From: Magicicada septendecula
Taxonomy: Eukaryota; Arthropoda; Insecta; Hemiptera; Cicadidae
Length of the DNA: 64,000 bases
Direction: 5' to 3'
Assembly: GCA_034769895.1 (NCBI GenBank)
Contig: CM068373.1
Span: 435,221,080 to 435,285,079 of the forward strand
Under the pieces are notes generated by a model. That model worked only from the letters and a program-made list of their open reading frames with translations, had not been told where the DNA came from and made no database searches. This document shows positions 1 through 11,389 of this stretch, in pieces. Within the stretch, counting starts at the first letter, position 1. Each line of letters opens with the position of its first letter. Both the position numbers and the translations under genes were made by a program.

Positions 1-194
1 TAATATTTATCGTTTTTAAACAAGGAACCACACTCATTCTCACATCAAAATCTGTCAGAAAAACAAAATAAGATTACATACGGCGCACGATGGAATGACT
101 GTGTGCGGCACTCTGATGGGCTCTCTAGCCATTGAGAAGCGTGAACGTAGGCGAGAAGCAAACGGAATGGGAAATCCCCGGCGGGCGGGGATCT

Positions 195-563
195 TAGAGG
201 TATATAGATAGAGGGGGCAAAGTATAGGCGCTCGTGTAAAGGCCCCTTCACACGACGCCACCATGGCCGCGCCGCCACGTCAACACATAGGTTCAAATGA
301 GATGCTGGCGGCACCACCACTGGTGGCGTGATGTTTTTTCCCTGCCACTGCTCATTTGAACCTATGTGTTGACGTGGTGGTGCGGCCATGGTGGCGTCGT
401 GTGAAGGGGCCCTTAGTGGAAATGTCCACGCAGAAACATCACACGCTCGTTTCTATCCTTGTCTACTGACGCATGCACGAGAGTGGAACTCGTGTGATTC
501 CATCTCTCTTTTCCAGCCGGACGGTTTCTCAGCCAGTTCACCACCTCTATCTATATACCTCTA
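195..563. repeat. Outer long inverted repeat around a foldback element
   Basis: A 20-bp segment at 195-214 (TAGAGGTATATAGATAGAGG) recurs as an exact reverse complement at 544-563. G/C-rich 'ATCCCCG' sequence lies outside each arm (about 172-192 and 564-580). The arms enclose the 241-411 foldback asymmetrically. It may be an older inverted-repeat element or part of the same composite. No coding sequence is supported here; the open frames seem to be by-products of the palindrome. Confidence 0.55.
241..411. mobile_element. Foldback / MITE-like element with 61-bp arms
   Basis: Positions 241-301 and 351-411 are inverted copies matching at about 59 of 61 positions, around a 49-bp spacer. The arms begin GGCCCCTTCACACGACGCC. 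The spacer holds a smaller GCACCACCA/TGGTGG dyad. The flanks read TAA on the left and TTA on the right, loosely compatible with the 3-bp TWA duplication of PIF/Harbinger elements but not identical. It has no coding capacity. The superfamily is an inference; the inverted-repeat structure is directly visible. Confidence 0.6.
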
Positions 564-613
564 TGGCGGGGATTCCCCGCGACAGTCACCGCAACGCCAG
601 CAAATGTTTCTAG

Positions 614-707
614 CAGTGTTACCAATGATAGAAAATACCCACTACCTTACCCGCATAAGGTAAATTTACCTGCAGTTCGGGTAATTACCCATAATTTGGC
701 AACACTG
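614..707. mobile_element. 94-bp hAT-type miniature element
   Basis: The ends read CAGTGTTACCAA on the left and TTGGCAACACTG on the right, a one-mismatch terminal inverted repeat of the hAT type. The flanking octamers are GTTTCTAG (606-613) and GTTGCTAG (708-715), 7 of 8 identical, as expected for a decayed 8-bp target duplication. The interior is nearly all palindromes: TACCTTA/TAAGGTA (643-649/656-662), AGGTAAATTTACCT (658-671) and GGGTAATTACCC (679-690). It cannot encode protein, so it would depend on a transposase supplied elsewhere. Confidence 0.6.
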
Positions 708-715
708 GTTGCTAG

Positions 716-1866
716 ACTAGATTTAAAAAAAAACGAATGTGGTAGGTTAGTATTGCCAGATGCTTGCTAGCCGGTGGGATTTATCGTTTTATGATTTTGT
801 GATGAGTAAAATCTTTACTCGCTGTCACGGCTTTTAATGGTCCTAGCTAAATATTTTTCATGAATTAAAGAAAGCTGCATCTTCGAGGCGCGAGGCCCCT
901 CGGACCGCGAGGCCGTAGGCAGTGGCCCACGTCGCCCACGCCTTACGCCGCTTCTGACTGTTGCAAACTATGTAAAATGTTTAGATTGCAACACAACAAT
1001 AAGAATAATTTTGTAGACTACTTATATAAAATTATATGTATAGAGTAAATAAAAAATTATACTCTTACTACATGTTTTCAATATGTGACATTGCAGATGT
1101 TGCCAAATATTTTCCTGAGCCTTCAGGCAATATTAGGAACCTTTGATCTAAGCTATGTTTTTGACGCTTAATCATGTTGAGTAATTAATAATAAATTCTG
1201 TGAAACTTTAACCAAATGATTTTACTGGCATAGCGACTCAGAAGTATTTGTACAAATTTTTCAGTTAATGTACACCATATTATGTAATTATAGAAACAAG
1301 CATAATCTAACATAATTATAATTTTCAATGTGTGAGATCCAGAAGACATAGGCCTACTATTGTACGGGAGACTGAGTAACTCATTTCAGTTATATCAAAT
1401 GTGTGGGATGAGCAATATGAAATCCTGTGGGAGCAAGTAAATATCGTTGAGCAGGAAACTAATACTTATAAACGTAAAATCATAGAGGCATCTTTTATGG
1501 CTGTAAATGATAATTCACAGGTTAACAAAAAAAATTTTTTGCTTGGTGCCTAAGATTTTATAGCTGATTTTAACTATATTTGTCATGCTGATTATAAATA
1601 TAAAAACCATTTTTCTGTAGCAGCTATACTTTTTGAGATACAGCGTTACTTACTAATAAGCACTTTCACTATAAAGTCTGTTGAGTTGTGGTTAAATGAA
1701 GGTTTATACATGTGTTAGTTCCTCGTTATTTTCCCTTCTTCTTCTGTGTACAACAATCAGCTGACTGCAGGCTTTATTAAGACGCCATATTTGTTTATAT
1801 AACCTTGTGTTTGCATCCAACATAACCTCTACATTCTGTTTTTGTAGTTCTATTGAAAAGAAAGAA
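716..1866. other. No gene recognised
   Basis: AT-rich sequence with a short G/C-rich patch near 880-950. I see no convincing reading frame, RNA gene or repeat boundary. The last few hundred bases may be the 5' flank of the pseudogene that follows. Confidence 0.4.
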
Positions 1867-3552
1867 ATGTATTCCAGTCGAAGGAGCTGTGTTAATCATC
1901 CTGATGTATTTTGCTACGTATGTGGTGAGTACACACTGAAAGAAAATAGAAAAACTATTTCTGATTTTGTGAAAAGAGCGTACCGTGGATACTTTGGCGT
2001 TAGGCTTGGTGACCAAGATAAACTGTGGGCTCCACACATTGTTTGTAAAACTTGTACCAAACACCTACGCCAGTGGACTAACGGAAAAAGAAGGAGTCTG
2101 AAATTCGGTGTGCTGATGGTTTGGAGAGAACCCAAAAATCATATTGCTGACTGCTATTTTTGTATTGTAAATATTAATAGCATCAATCGAAATAACCCCA
2201 GCACATGGACATATCCTGATTTAGCCTCTGCAAGACGGCCTGTTCCTCATTCAGATGAAGTACCAATTCCAATGTTTCATCAGCTACCGGAACTCTCGGA
2301 GGATGAGTTTAATCTTTCTGATGCTTGTTGTGATATAGATCAAGGTAACGATAGTGATTATGAGGGAAAATCATCAATTCCTCAACGTTTTAACCAAAGC
2401 GAGTTAAATGACCTTATCAGAGATCTCAACCTCTCAAAACAAGCTTCTGAAGTACTTGCGTCCAGGTTGAGTGACAAGAATCTACTTGATCATGGAACAA
2501 AAATTACATTCTACCGTACAAGAGAAAAAGATTTGTTAGCCTTTTTTTCTCAAGAAAACGGTCTTGTATTTTGTTATCTTGGGACTAATGAAAATGGGCC
2601 TTCCCAAATATTGTTCAGATGATTGGCGTCTCTTTATTGATAGCTCTAAGCGGAGTTTGAAGTGTGTACTTTTGCACAATGGCAACAAAATTGGATCAAT
2701 ACCAATAGCTCACTCAACCAAAATGAAAGAAGAATACGATACCATAGCTTTGGTCTTGGAGAAGGTTAGGTATCATGAACACGATGGGTACTTTGTGTGG
2801 ACTTAAAAATGGTAAACTTTCTCCTTGGTCAGCAAGGTGGCTACACAAAATATCCTTGCTTCTTGTGCCTTTGGGATAGCAGAGCAAAACAATATCACTG
2901 GGTAAGAAGAGAGTGGCCTACCTATGAGGGAGAACATGGTTGTTGGGGAAAGAAATCTTATTCATGAACCCTTAGTTGGACGGAACAAAATCATCTTGCC
3001 TCCACTGCATATAAAGCTTGGGCTTATGAAACAATTTGTGAAGGCTCTTGATCAGGATAGTCCATGCTTTGCATACATTTGCCAAACGTTGCCTGGGCTA
3101 AGTACAGAAAAACGTAAAGCTGGAATGATGGCCCTCAAATCAGACAGTTCATAAATGATCCTCATTTCATAGATTCTATGAATGATGCAGAGCGAAAAGC
3201 ATGGATGTCATTTGTCTTGGTTGTCAGAAACTTTCTGGGCAACCACAAAGCTGAAAACTATGAAGAACTAGTTAACAGTATGCTCAACAATTTCAGAGAC
3301 CTTGGATATAACATAAGCATAAAGGTTCATTTCTTACATAGCCACTTGGACCGTTTCCCTGAAAATCTAGGCGATACCAGTGAAGAACAAGGTGAGAGAT
3401 TTCACCAGGATATTAAAACGATGGAGGACCACTACAAAGGAAGATGGTATACTCATATGATGGCAGATTACTGGTGGAACTTGCAAAGAGACTGTCCAAA
3501 CAAAGTTCGTTCAAGAATGTCCCAAAAAAGAAGCTTCCGGAGTGTAAATTAA
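1867..3552 (+). pseudogene. Decayed copy of a multicopy arthropod protein family, possibly transposase-derived
   Basis: Consecutive fragments in shifting frames (1867-2622, 2564-2806, ~2797-2925, 2924-3154, ~3125-3552) make up one protein. In order they show a cysteine-rich N-terminus (CYVCGEY, CKTCTKHL, CYFC), then LFIDSSKRSLK, CVDLKMVNFLLGQQGGYTK with CFLCLWDSR, and SEEQGERFHQD near the C-terminus. I recognise this as a repetitive, unnamed family predicted many times in arthropod genomes. The spaced acidic residues (FIDSS, CVDLK, SEEQGER) would suit a DDE/RNase H-like fold, which is inference. At least four frameshifts rule out a working product. A frame begins at 1807, but recognisable homology starts near 1867. 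No terminal repeats were identified. Confidence 0.6.
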
Positions 3553-4735
3553 CTTTTCCTTGTCTTTTTATCTTATTATTTTGAATATTAATTGTTATTT
3601 TAGCTACTGTAGGGATAATGATATGTTACTATGGGGTTTTTCGAGTCAATAAATTAAATTAGAAATTAAAATAGGGCTGTTCATTTTAAATTTATCACCT
3701 ATACCTTAGGCCTAATTTAAATGGGATAACGTAAATCACGCTATTGTGATTTTTTACAAACAAGAGCTCATAGGCTAAAACTAATGTCAAATTCAAATTC
3801 AGCATATCAAATACACGCAAAATCAGCTGAAAAAGCCCCGGCACCAAAACGTGTTGGGCTGTGGCTTAATTGTATCCGTTAGCCTAGTAAAGATGTGTCT
3901 ACGGTCTGCATTAGGAATGTAAAATTGTACGTATGTTGTGGTGGGAGGGGTTAGCTGAGACAAGGCCCAGAGTGCTTAATTTTGTATTTTAACAGGGTGT
4001 TGCTTGTTTCTGACGTTGTTCGTTGTGAAGCACCATCATTGTGATGGTGCTTCCCAGTTCTGTCCAGCAGACTTGCAGGGTAAGTAGCGGTTCTTTTTTT
4101 ATATAGTTTTTCTTTAGTTGTGTTTAATTTTGTGTTTAAAAATTTTTTTTTATGGTTCACGCTTGTTAGTGAACAAATCTTGAGTAGGTAAGTTTATATT
4201 TAATATACTAGTTTTACTTACACCTGAAGATGAGCACAGATTGTTTAGTAGTTGAAATGTTATGTGATAAATTTTACAATGGTTATTGTCCGACCTAAAT
4301 CTTTCTGATAATGTACCATTGAAAGTTAGGTTTAAAGTCGTATAAATACAACCTTATCTTTGCTGGATGCTTATTGTTGGATGATTTCCTCAGTAAGATA
4401 TTTTGGTTATACCTATGGAGAATGCCTTGACAAGAAGGGTTGTCAATTGAAAACCTCAATTAAAAAGAGATGAGTTGACACAAATGTATGGATGCTACAC
4501 ATAAAACAAATTCCATGTAACAGCTACTATAGAACCATCTTACTGATGGCAGTACTGCTACTAGTGGTGAATTTAATTTCTGCTGCCCTTGATGCCTCCT
4601 CGAATTGAACAATTAAAATACTGGTCCATATGCAAAATAAATAAAATTATTTATTTAAGATTCTTACTCATGGTGGATGGATGAGCAAGCTATCTTGAAA
4701 GTGGAATACAAAGTGGAATTTGCCTCCCTGGATTG
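3553..4735. other. No gene; one strong hairpin
   Basis: AT-rich sequence without a supported gene. It contains the perfect hairpin at 4027-4053. A purine/pyrimidine-biased stretch near 4100-4160 gives a short shadow frame only. Confidence 0.4.
4027..4053. repeat. Perfect 12-bp-arm hairpin
   Basis: GAAGCACCATCA at 4027-4038 is exactly complementary to TGATGGTGCTTC at 4042-4053, with a 3-nt loop. No flanking duplication or T-tract was seen, so its role is unknown. Confidence 0.6.
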
Positions 4736-5146
4736 CAGGGGCATGTTTACGGAGGGGGCAGACAAACGGGGGGCCCCAGAGGGTCGAAAAAGTTGATGAA
4801 TTTTGTTAATCTCTTAATTTTTATTTCATTTTTTCAGCTGTGAATGCTAATATGGTAGTGACTCTTTTTTAAATATATAAACAGATTTATTACACAGCAT
4901 TAGGGCAAACGTTTGAAATATGAAATGTAGGAAAATCAATTTAGTCAATAAGTATCTTTTAGCAATGTTTCAATAACGTTTCAGTGGTATTGTGTTATTA
5001 CCATTTACTTTAACGGGACTGATTTTAGGATGTTATCACACATTTTTAGATAGTAATGTTGATTAGTCTTAACTTGTTTTTTCTTTTGTATGAAGATGAC
5101 CTGACCCCAGACCCCCCTCCAAACCCAAATTCTAGATACACCACTG
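4736..5146. mobile_element. Degraded non-autonomous hAT element
   Basis: The left end begins CAGGGGCATGTTTACG, followed by a G-rich GGAGGGGGCAGAC segment. The reverse complement of the right end begins CAGTGGTGTATCTAGA, followed by a G-rich segment. The two ends match at about 11 of 16 positions and start CAG, as hAT elements do. The flanking octamers are CTGGATTG (4728-4735) and CTGGGCTG (5147-5154), 6 of 8 identical. The 411-bp body has no transposase frame. Decay makes the boundaries approximate. Confidence 0.5.
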
Positions 5147-6360
5147 CTGGGCTGTAGCCCACTCAACTCCCCCCTCCCACATGGCTGCAATTGCCAACTG
5201 ATTCACAAAAACGTACCTGACAATAGATCCAGGAAGATTACCATTGTTGCGGAAATGGTCAAGACCTCTGCTGAAGTCTTATTTGGCAAAGACATATCAA
5301 AAAGGTTTGATTGAAGAAAATTTCCAGTAAAGGACTAAGGCTTAAAGAAAGCAAATATCAGAAAAAATTCTACAATGATATTTTGTGAGTCTATCAAGGG
5401 GGAAAAGTGTATATAGTTGTAAAAACTGTGGACAGCATACACTTCAGAGTATAAAATAAAAAGTGCTTACATTATAAACTATATTTTATCATAAATGACC
5501 AAGTGAGAGTACCAACTCACTTGGTACTCGATGGTATGGTTGTATACAATAGGTAAGTAATTAGTGGACCGTGAAAGAAAGGAGTTTTACACTGAACATT
5601 AACAACACTGTGCACAGTCGGAAGTGTCTCTAATTATTACAGATGTGTCACTTGACTGTAGGATTCTAATATTAGCAAGAAAACAGACTTATCTATGAAA
5701 GAAAATGATGTAAAATTCGACACGATCCTTGCACTTCCAAAAGCTATATTGGAAGTGTTTTAACAATTTTGTGCATGTACGGCTATAAGATAGGCAGAGA
5801 TATATTGATGATGGATGGTATGCTTCATAATGGTGGTGAATAATGATTACTATGGTACCGTAATGAGTAGTCACTATTTTCATTATGTAGTGATCAAGCT
5901 GGTTTACAGTGCTCTGCCTGTACATGTATAACACACCATATACTATTTAAATATTAAATGTGAAAAGTAGAAATAATTGTGATATAAACAAGTGTCAATT
6001 ACTATAAAACCGTCCAGGGATCCGGAATTTGACATATACCAGTACGGAAATCATCTTTTTGACTGCCTGCAGGTTCATTATAATACCTCTTCAAGAATTC
6101 ATAAAACTCGTCTTGACCACTTACAGACATTCCTAAAACAGACAAAAACTTTATCATTTGCAATTATAAAAAAAAGTGCTAAGTCCATGTGTTTTTATAT
6201 ATTCCTGTTGTCAAAATTTGTCTTGTTTATAAAAACCAAAAGTAAATGAATTAATATTTGTTTTATTATATTAGATATTTTTGTTATTATAGGTAGTTGT
6301 TTAATATAATGTTATTTTCAGGTCATTTTATCTATAAAAATTAGGTACTTTATTCTAATA
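5147..6360. other. No gene recognised
   Basis: AT-rich sequence. An 85-codon frame at 5992-6249 matches no family I know and has no promoter or splice support. The only notable structure is the overlapping hairpin pair at 5498-5529. Confidence 0.35.
5498..5529. repeat. Two overlapping, mutually exclusive hairpins
   Basis: ACCAAGTGAG (5498-5507) pairs exactly with CTCACTTGGT (5516-5525). GAGTACCAA (5507-5515) pairs exactly with TTGGTACTC (5521-5529). The two stems share bases, so only one can form at a time. No gene lies directly next to it. Confidence 0.55.
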
Positions 6361-6379
6361 AAGAAATTGAACTATGCAC

Positions 6380-7060
6380 ATAATCATCCCTCTTCCTCAA
6401 CCAGTCCCTACCATTAATGATATTTACACTTTCATAGAGTAATCGGTTTTCATATGTAATTGCTAATGTATCTTATCCTTCAAAATTAAATACATGTACT
6501 TTATTTGATATCAGCAAAGTAATTTTTAAAAAATCACCCCTTCCCCTTCAACTATCCGCTCCATTTATAGATATCTCATTTACCACTTTATAGATTTTGT
6601 AAATTAATATGACTTTATTTTCAGAGCACTTATTTATCAAAATTAACTTGTTTACTCTTGTTAAAACACGAAACAATGCAGGTAAACTACCCCTCCCCTT
6701 TATACAAACAACCCCATTTTTGATATTTACATTTTATTGAGTAATAGTTTCATTATGTGTAATTACTAAGGTATCTTATCCTTCAAAATGAAGTAGTTTA
6801 TTCGACATCAGAAAGGTAATTTTCAAAAAATTACCCCCTCCCCTTCAACTACCATTTTCATTTATAGAAAATTACCCTCTCCCATTTCAAATACCCTTTT
6901 CATTTATAGATATTTCATCTACATTTCTACAGTGGTTTGTTATGACCTTTTTTTAAGGATACTTCATCTATCAAAATTAAGTTCTTTAAAACGTAAAATG
7001 TTGCAGGTAAACTACCCCTCCTCCTTAACCAATCTTCACCAGAATCAATAGGCCTTGAGT
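6380..7060. repeat. Diverged ~300-320-bp tandem repeat
   Basis: Phrases recur in order about 300-320 bp apart. 'GTAATTGCTAATGTATCTTATCCTT' near 6458 resembles the run near 6757. 'GCAGGTAAACTACCCCTCC' occurs near 6678 and near 7003. A C-rich CCCCTTCAACTA box is present in several places. The copies are diverged and probably non-coding; the 99-codon minus-strand frame (6927-7226) that crosses the last copy is not credible as a gene. Confidence 0.45.
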
Positions 7061-7569
7061 CCTCTACAACTTGGGCACATATGCAAAAAATTATTTGATT
7101 GTGTTTGAATTTGCGGCAGTTATTGTTCACCATAGAAAAAATTCTACATACAGACACTTTTTGGAAAATGACTTTTCTTCTTGTTTCGAGGGTAGGACAA
7201 TCAAAATTAGCCCTTATTTTGAGCACGATTTTTGTGTGTTATCACCATAACAATAAATTGTTAACAATAATGGATTAACAATAAATGGATTAATATTTGT
7301 TTTTATATATTAACATATTTATTCAAGAGAACAAATGTGTAAAAAATAATACATTGAAATATTTGACAAGTAATATACTCACCATTGTAGTATACATTAA
7401 ATACTATATCTACAGGGGGCTTTTGACCACAGTGTATAAAACTGTCAAACATACGCTTTTCAGCAGCTAAACATGTCTTCACTCTAAGACCACAGGCACG
7501 GACCACAATTATTTTTTGGCGTAACCTGTAAGCAGGAAAATAAACTGCTGTTCAAAAATACAGACATTA

Positions 7570-8843
7570 CAAGGGTGGTATGAAAAGTTCTTGGCCTAAG
7601 AATAAAAAAACAAATTTATAATTTCAAAAATATTTTTCTTTTACAATATAATCTTTTAGCATAACACATTTATTCCAGCGATGTTCCAATGCCATTATCC
7701 TGTCCCTGAAGTGGTTTTCTGTAAGGTTTGCAAAATATCCCTCTACAGCTCTTGATGTGATAAAAAAATGCTGATAGCAAGAAAGTGTTTGAGTTTTGGT
7801 AAAAGATGAAAGTTTGAGGGAGCTAAATCTGGGGACCAGTGAGGATGTTCCAAGTCATAGCGGAGATCTCTTAATTTTTCCATTGCCAACACACTTTTGT
7901 GGGAAGGTCCATTGTCGTGGTGAAAAATTATTTTTTTCTTTTACAAAGTGGGCCTTTTTTAACGAATTTGTTCATCTAGTTTTGATAAAGGTTGGAATAA
8001 TATTCCTTGGATATTTTTGCACCCTTTTCAAGGTAATCAATGTACAGAACACCATTAGCATCCCAAAACACTGAGGTCATGACTTTTTCTGCTGATGGAT
8101 TTGACTTTGCCTTCTTTGGTGCTGAACAACCAGCTTCTGTCCACTGCTTTGAGACTGTTGTTTGGACTCTGGTGTGTAGTGGTGAATCCAAGTTTCATCC
8201 ATCATAATAAACTGATGCACAAAATCTGCTTTGTTCTTATTAAAACGCTTAAACCATTGTTCAGATATTTTCATGCGCATGCATTTTTGATCTGCTGTGA
8301 GCAAGCGTGGCACCCCCCAGCACAAGCTTTTTCATTTACAATTCCTCATGTAAAATATGTCCTACATGTTATTTCGAAGTGCCTGTAGTCTCAGCAGTTC
8401 CACGCACTTTAATTTGGTGATCGTATTAAAAAATATTATACACTTTTTCTATGGTTTCCAGAGTGTTGCCATTTTTGGACATCTTCATGTGGATCATGTC
8501 CCAGGCTAGTATGGCCACGTTTAAACTCAGCAGCCAATTTTTTAACTATTGGAAATGAAAGAGAAGAGTCTTTATACACTTTAACAGACCTTGAATAAAT
8601 TTTGCTTGGTGTTAAACCTTTTTTTACACAGAACTTTATGACCGGACGATACTAAATGTTCTCCATTTTAAGGAATACAGACAACACTTTTGTTTCAAAC
8701 GGCTGTATAATACAAATTATTTGGTAGAATGACCAGATATTGCACACGCATGCTAACAATAGATGTAGTACTGACATAAGAAAAAAGGATTAGGATAGTG
8801 CTGCCGCCTATGGTCGAGGCTGAGAACTTTTCAGACTGCCCCA
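7570..8843 (-). mobile_element. Degraded mariner transposon
   Basis: A TA dinucleotide flanks each end (7568-7569 and 8844-8845). The left end (GGTATGAAAAGTTC) and the reverse complement of the right end (GTCTGAAAAGTTC) share the TGAAAAGTTC core of mariner terminal repeats. The length of about 1.27 kb is standard for the family. The interior carries a broken mariner transposase gene on the minus strand. Confidence 0.85.
7624..8666 (-). pseudogene. mariner transposase pseudogene
   Basis: Reading leftward from the ATG at 8666, the typical mariner order is visible. The N-terminus starts MENI, then has a stop at codon 5, followed by a VIKFCVKKGL-type helix region. Next come MMDETWIHH with the first catalytic Asp, SVFWDANGVLYIDYL, HHDNGPSH with the second Asp, and a WSPDLAPS segment. 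The C-terminus reads LEHRWNKCVMLKDYIVK before a stop at 7624-7626. Frames change at least once near 8080-8190 and again near 7976. In the last catalytic motif the usual Asp after APS reads Asn (AAC), and the spacing to the second Asp is about one residue short. The gene cannot make active transposase. Confidence 0.85.
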
Positions 8844-11389
8844 TATACTAAAAATTGTGAAAAATTTATGTGGAACTAACAGGTGGTAAAGTTACCGTCA
8901 AAACTTATAGGCTGATTGGGACTAGTCTGTTTTGTTAAAACTTTTGTCACTAAATGTTTCCACGGGATGTGGAGCAGCTATCTTAAGAACTAAAAGACTA
9001 GAATCATATATTTCCCAGTACTATAATAAGAAAGTTGTCAGCTACATGAGCAGTGTGATTTCATCCAGTTTTATTATTAACATTTCAGAGTTTTAATACC
9101 TACTGGCAATTGTAAACTGACTTGTGAGCAAAACTCACTTCCATTTGTAATTACTGTACATTAGAACAACACATTGTTGTTTTCACTGTTGGGACATATG
9201 CGATCTAGTCCGTGGTACTGAAGATGGCTGCCTGTGTGTTGCCAAAATGCTTTCAACAAGACCATGACATCACGGAAGCTTTAAACAATGACTCTGATGA
9301 CATGGAGCAAACTAGTTGACAACTTGAAGTGTTGTTAAGGGTTGTTAGTGTTGTTAATACTACCTATTGGTTTCTGGTAGAAGATATGTTTCGTAGGCTG
9401 TCCTTCTAGTCCAGTCGCCAGAGATTTTGACTTGATAAAAAATTGGGGCAAAGCAATATTTGGTGCACGTGTTAAATAAACGTTAATAATTAATATAAAA
9501 AAATCTTTGCATGTTTACCTTTCTAGGGTTTTCTGAAAATGGTCTGGAAAAATCGTAAAGACAGATTTTCTAAAAGCACTCCGTAAATATGTACAGTTGG
9601 AAGAAATAAAAAGGTGTATATTGAAGAGCAAACACTTTCCTTCAGAAAGTCTCCTTACATATTTTTACGTTAATGGAACTGTTTTCCTGAAAATTGGTAA
9701 TGATGAGCGCTGCGTTTTAAAAAGAGCGTTTGCCCCCGATCTTGCGTAATTCGCTAAATTAGCCAGGCGCGTCTATTCAAAAATATCATAACTTTCTTTA
9801 ATCTAAGCATAGCCAGTTAAATAAAGGCTAGTTTTGAAGGGGAACAGTATAGCTTTCAAAATTTGTTGATTTTTACATAAATATTTTATTTGAACATAAA
9901 GAATATAGTGTATAAATATTTACTGTAGATACAAAAAGAAGTGAAACCACTAAATTACAAGTACTATACAATAAAATTTAAAAAAATAGTAGTTCTTTAC
10001 TAATTTACCTTTAAAAGAGATAAACTTTTTATTTTATAATAATGAAAAATACTTTTGAAGTTGTTATTTAAAAAAAAACACCTTTTCAAAAGTGAGTATT
10101 TCGACGTATTTTAAATTTACTCGAAAATTCAGAGTTTATCTGCCTTTATTAATCTTAAAAATAGAGATATTGAAATACAAAAAATTGTATTTGAAAGCTG
10201 CAAGTGTTCTGCATCAAAAACTATACTCATGAAAATTAAAATCATTTTCGAAATTAAAAAAAATAAATAAAAATTGTGTATACTAAAAAAAGGTGCCTCC
10301 TTTGCGTTACATACATGTATCTTTTAAGTGGGTTTATTTGAGTACTTGAAATTAACGTTACAGCTACTACAATACTAAATCTATCTATTCATGTTATTTC
10401 TCTTACCTGATTATACCTATACTCTAAAAACAAGACCCTAGAAAACAGGTAAAATTTTTAAACGGCGCGGCGTTCTATTCCCCTCGAGTGTGCAACTGTA
10501 AATGTAGCTGCGCGCGCAACACCCATTGTTGTGGTGTGCCATACAAACATCTGCTATACAAGAACGGAGCAGTAACGCAGTTGATATTTCTTCAAAGGTT
10601 ATAATCAAAACATTACAAATATTTTTGTTTTTATCATATAAAACAGGTAAAAAAATTGCAGTTTAAAGTTTTTATTTACACTTTTTATACATGCTAATAT
10701 TTATTTATTTGTGAGCACGTGTAGTGGAGTCAAAATAAAAATCAAATGTGAATAGTTTTGGGAGTCGATTTTTTGTGTGCTAAATTGGTTAATGGGATCA
10801 AGTTGAGCTAATAGTTAAGTTTTGTGTAAAAACAACCCGTTTATTTTTTTATTAACAATTTAAGTTGCAAAATAGCGTTTTTATAAATATCTTTGGACCT
10901 AACAAGCCGATTTTAATGTGATTTTTTTTCAGTATTCTATAATAAATTAAGAACATTTCTAGCCTTAATACGGAAGTCGATGTTATTATTATTGTTAATA
11001 AATAAATAAAGTGGCGATGGCGTTTATAAACAAATTGCTGTTGTTTTAACACAAATTAATGAAAGTTGATAAAACTTGAGGGAAAGGTAACCTTTGTGGA
11101 GTACTATAAACCCCAAAAATTTCATATTGGAATGTCGCATATTACCTCAAAAAAATCGCAATTCACAAAAAAACTTTGAGTGCTCATAAAGTACGGCAAG
11201 ATTGTGGCACAAAGGTGTACGACGGCTTAAATTAAAGCTTATTAAAAATACTTTCGGGTGGTTAATTAACAAAATTTTTTGGCCTTTCTGACACCATTTT
11301 TTGACCATTTAAAAAAATTAAACTTAGACATGGATAGCCTCAAAAAAAGATGAAAATGAAGAAAAAAGAAAAATCTTAAAATCTGCAGC
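8844..11389. other. Long non-coding stretch, no gene recognised
   Basis: AT-rich DNA without a recognisable gene. Short G/C-rich islands occur near 9700-9775 and 10455-10580. Part of it may be the 5' flank of the multicopy element whose coding remnant begins near 11390, but I found no terminal repeat to mark an edge. Confidence 0.35.

Noticed and set aside
45-663. Several 60-115-codon frames on both strands
   Set aside because: They fall on the foldback arms and mirror each other; palindromic G/C-rich sequence produces such frames without coding.
5992-6249. 85-codon open frame
   Set aside because: No recognisable domain, no start context, promoter or splice support; consistent with chance in AT-rich DNA.
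6395-7030. CRISPR-like array
   Set aside because: Repeats are ~300 bp apart, diverged, and in a eukaryotic TE-rich context; no short identical repeats with unique spacers.
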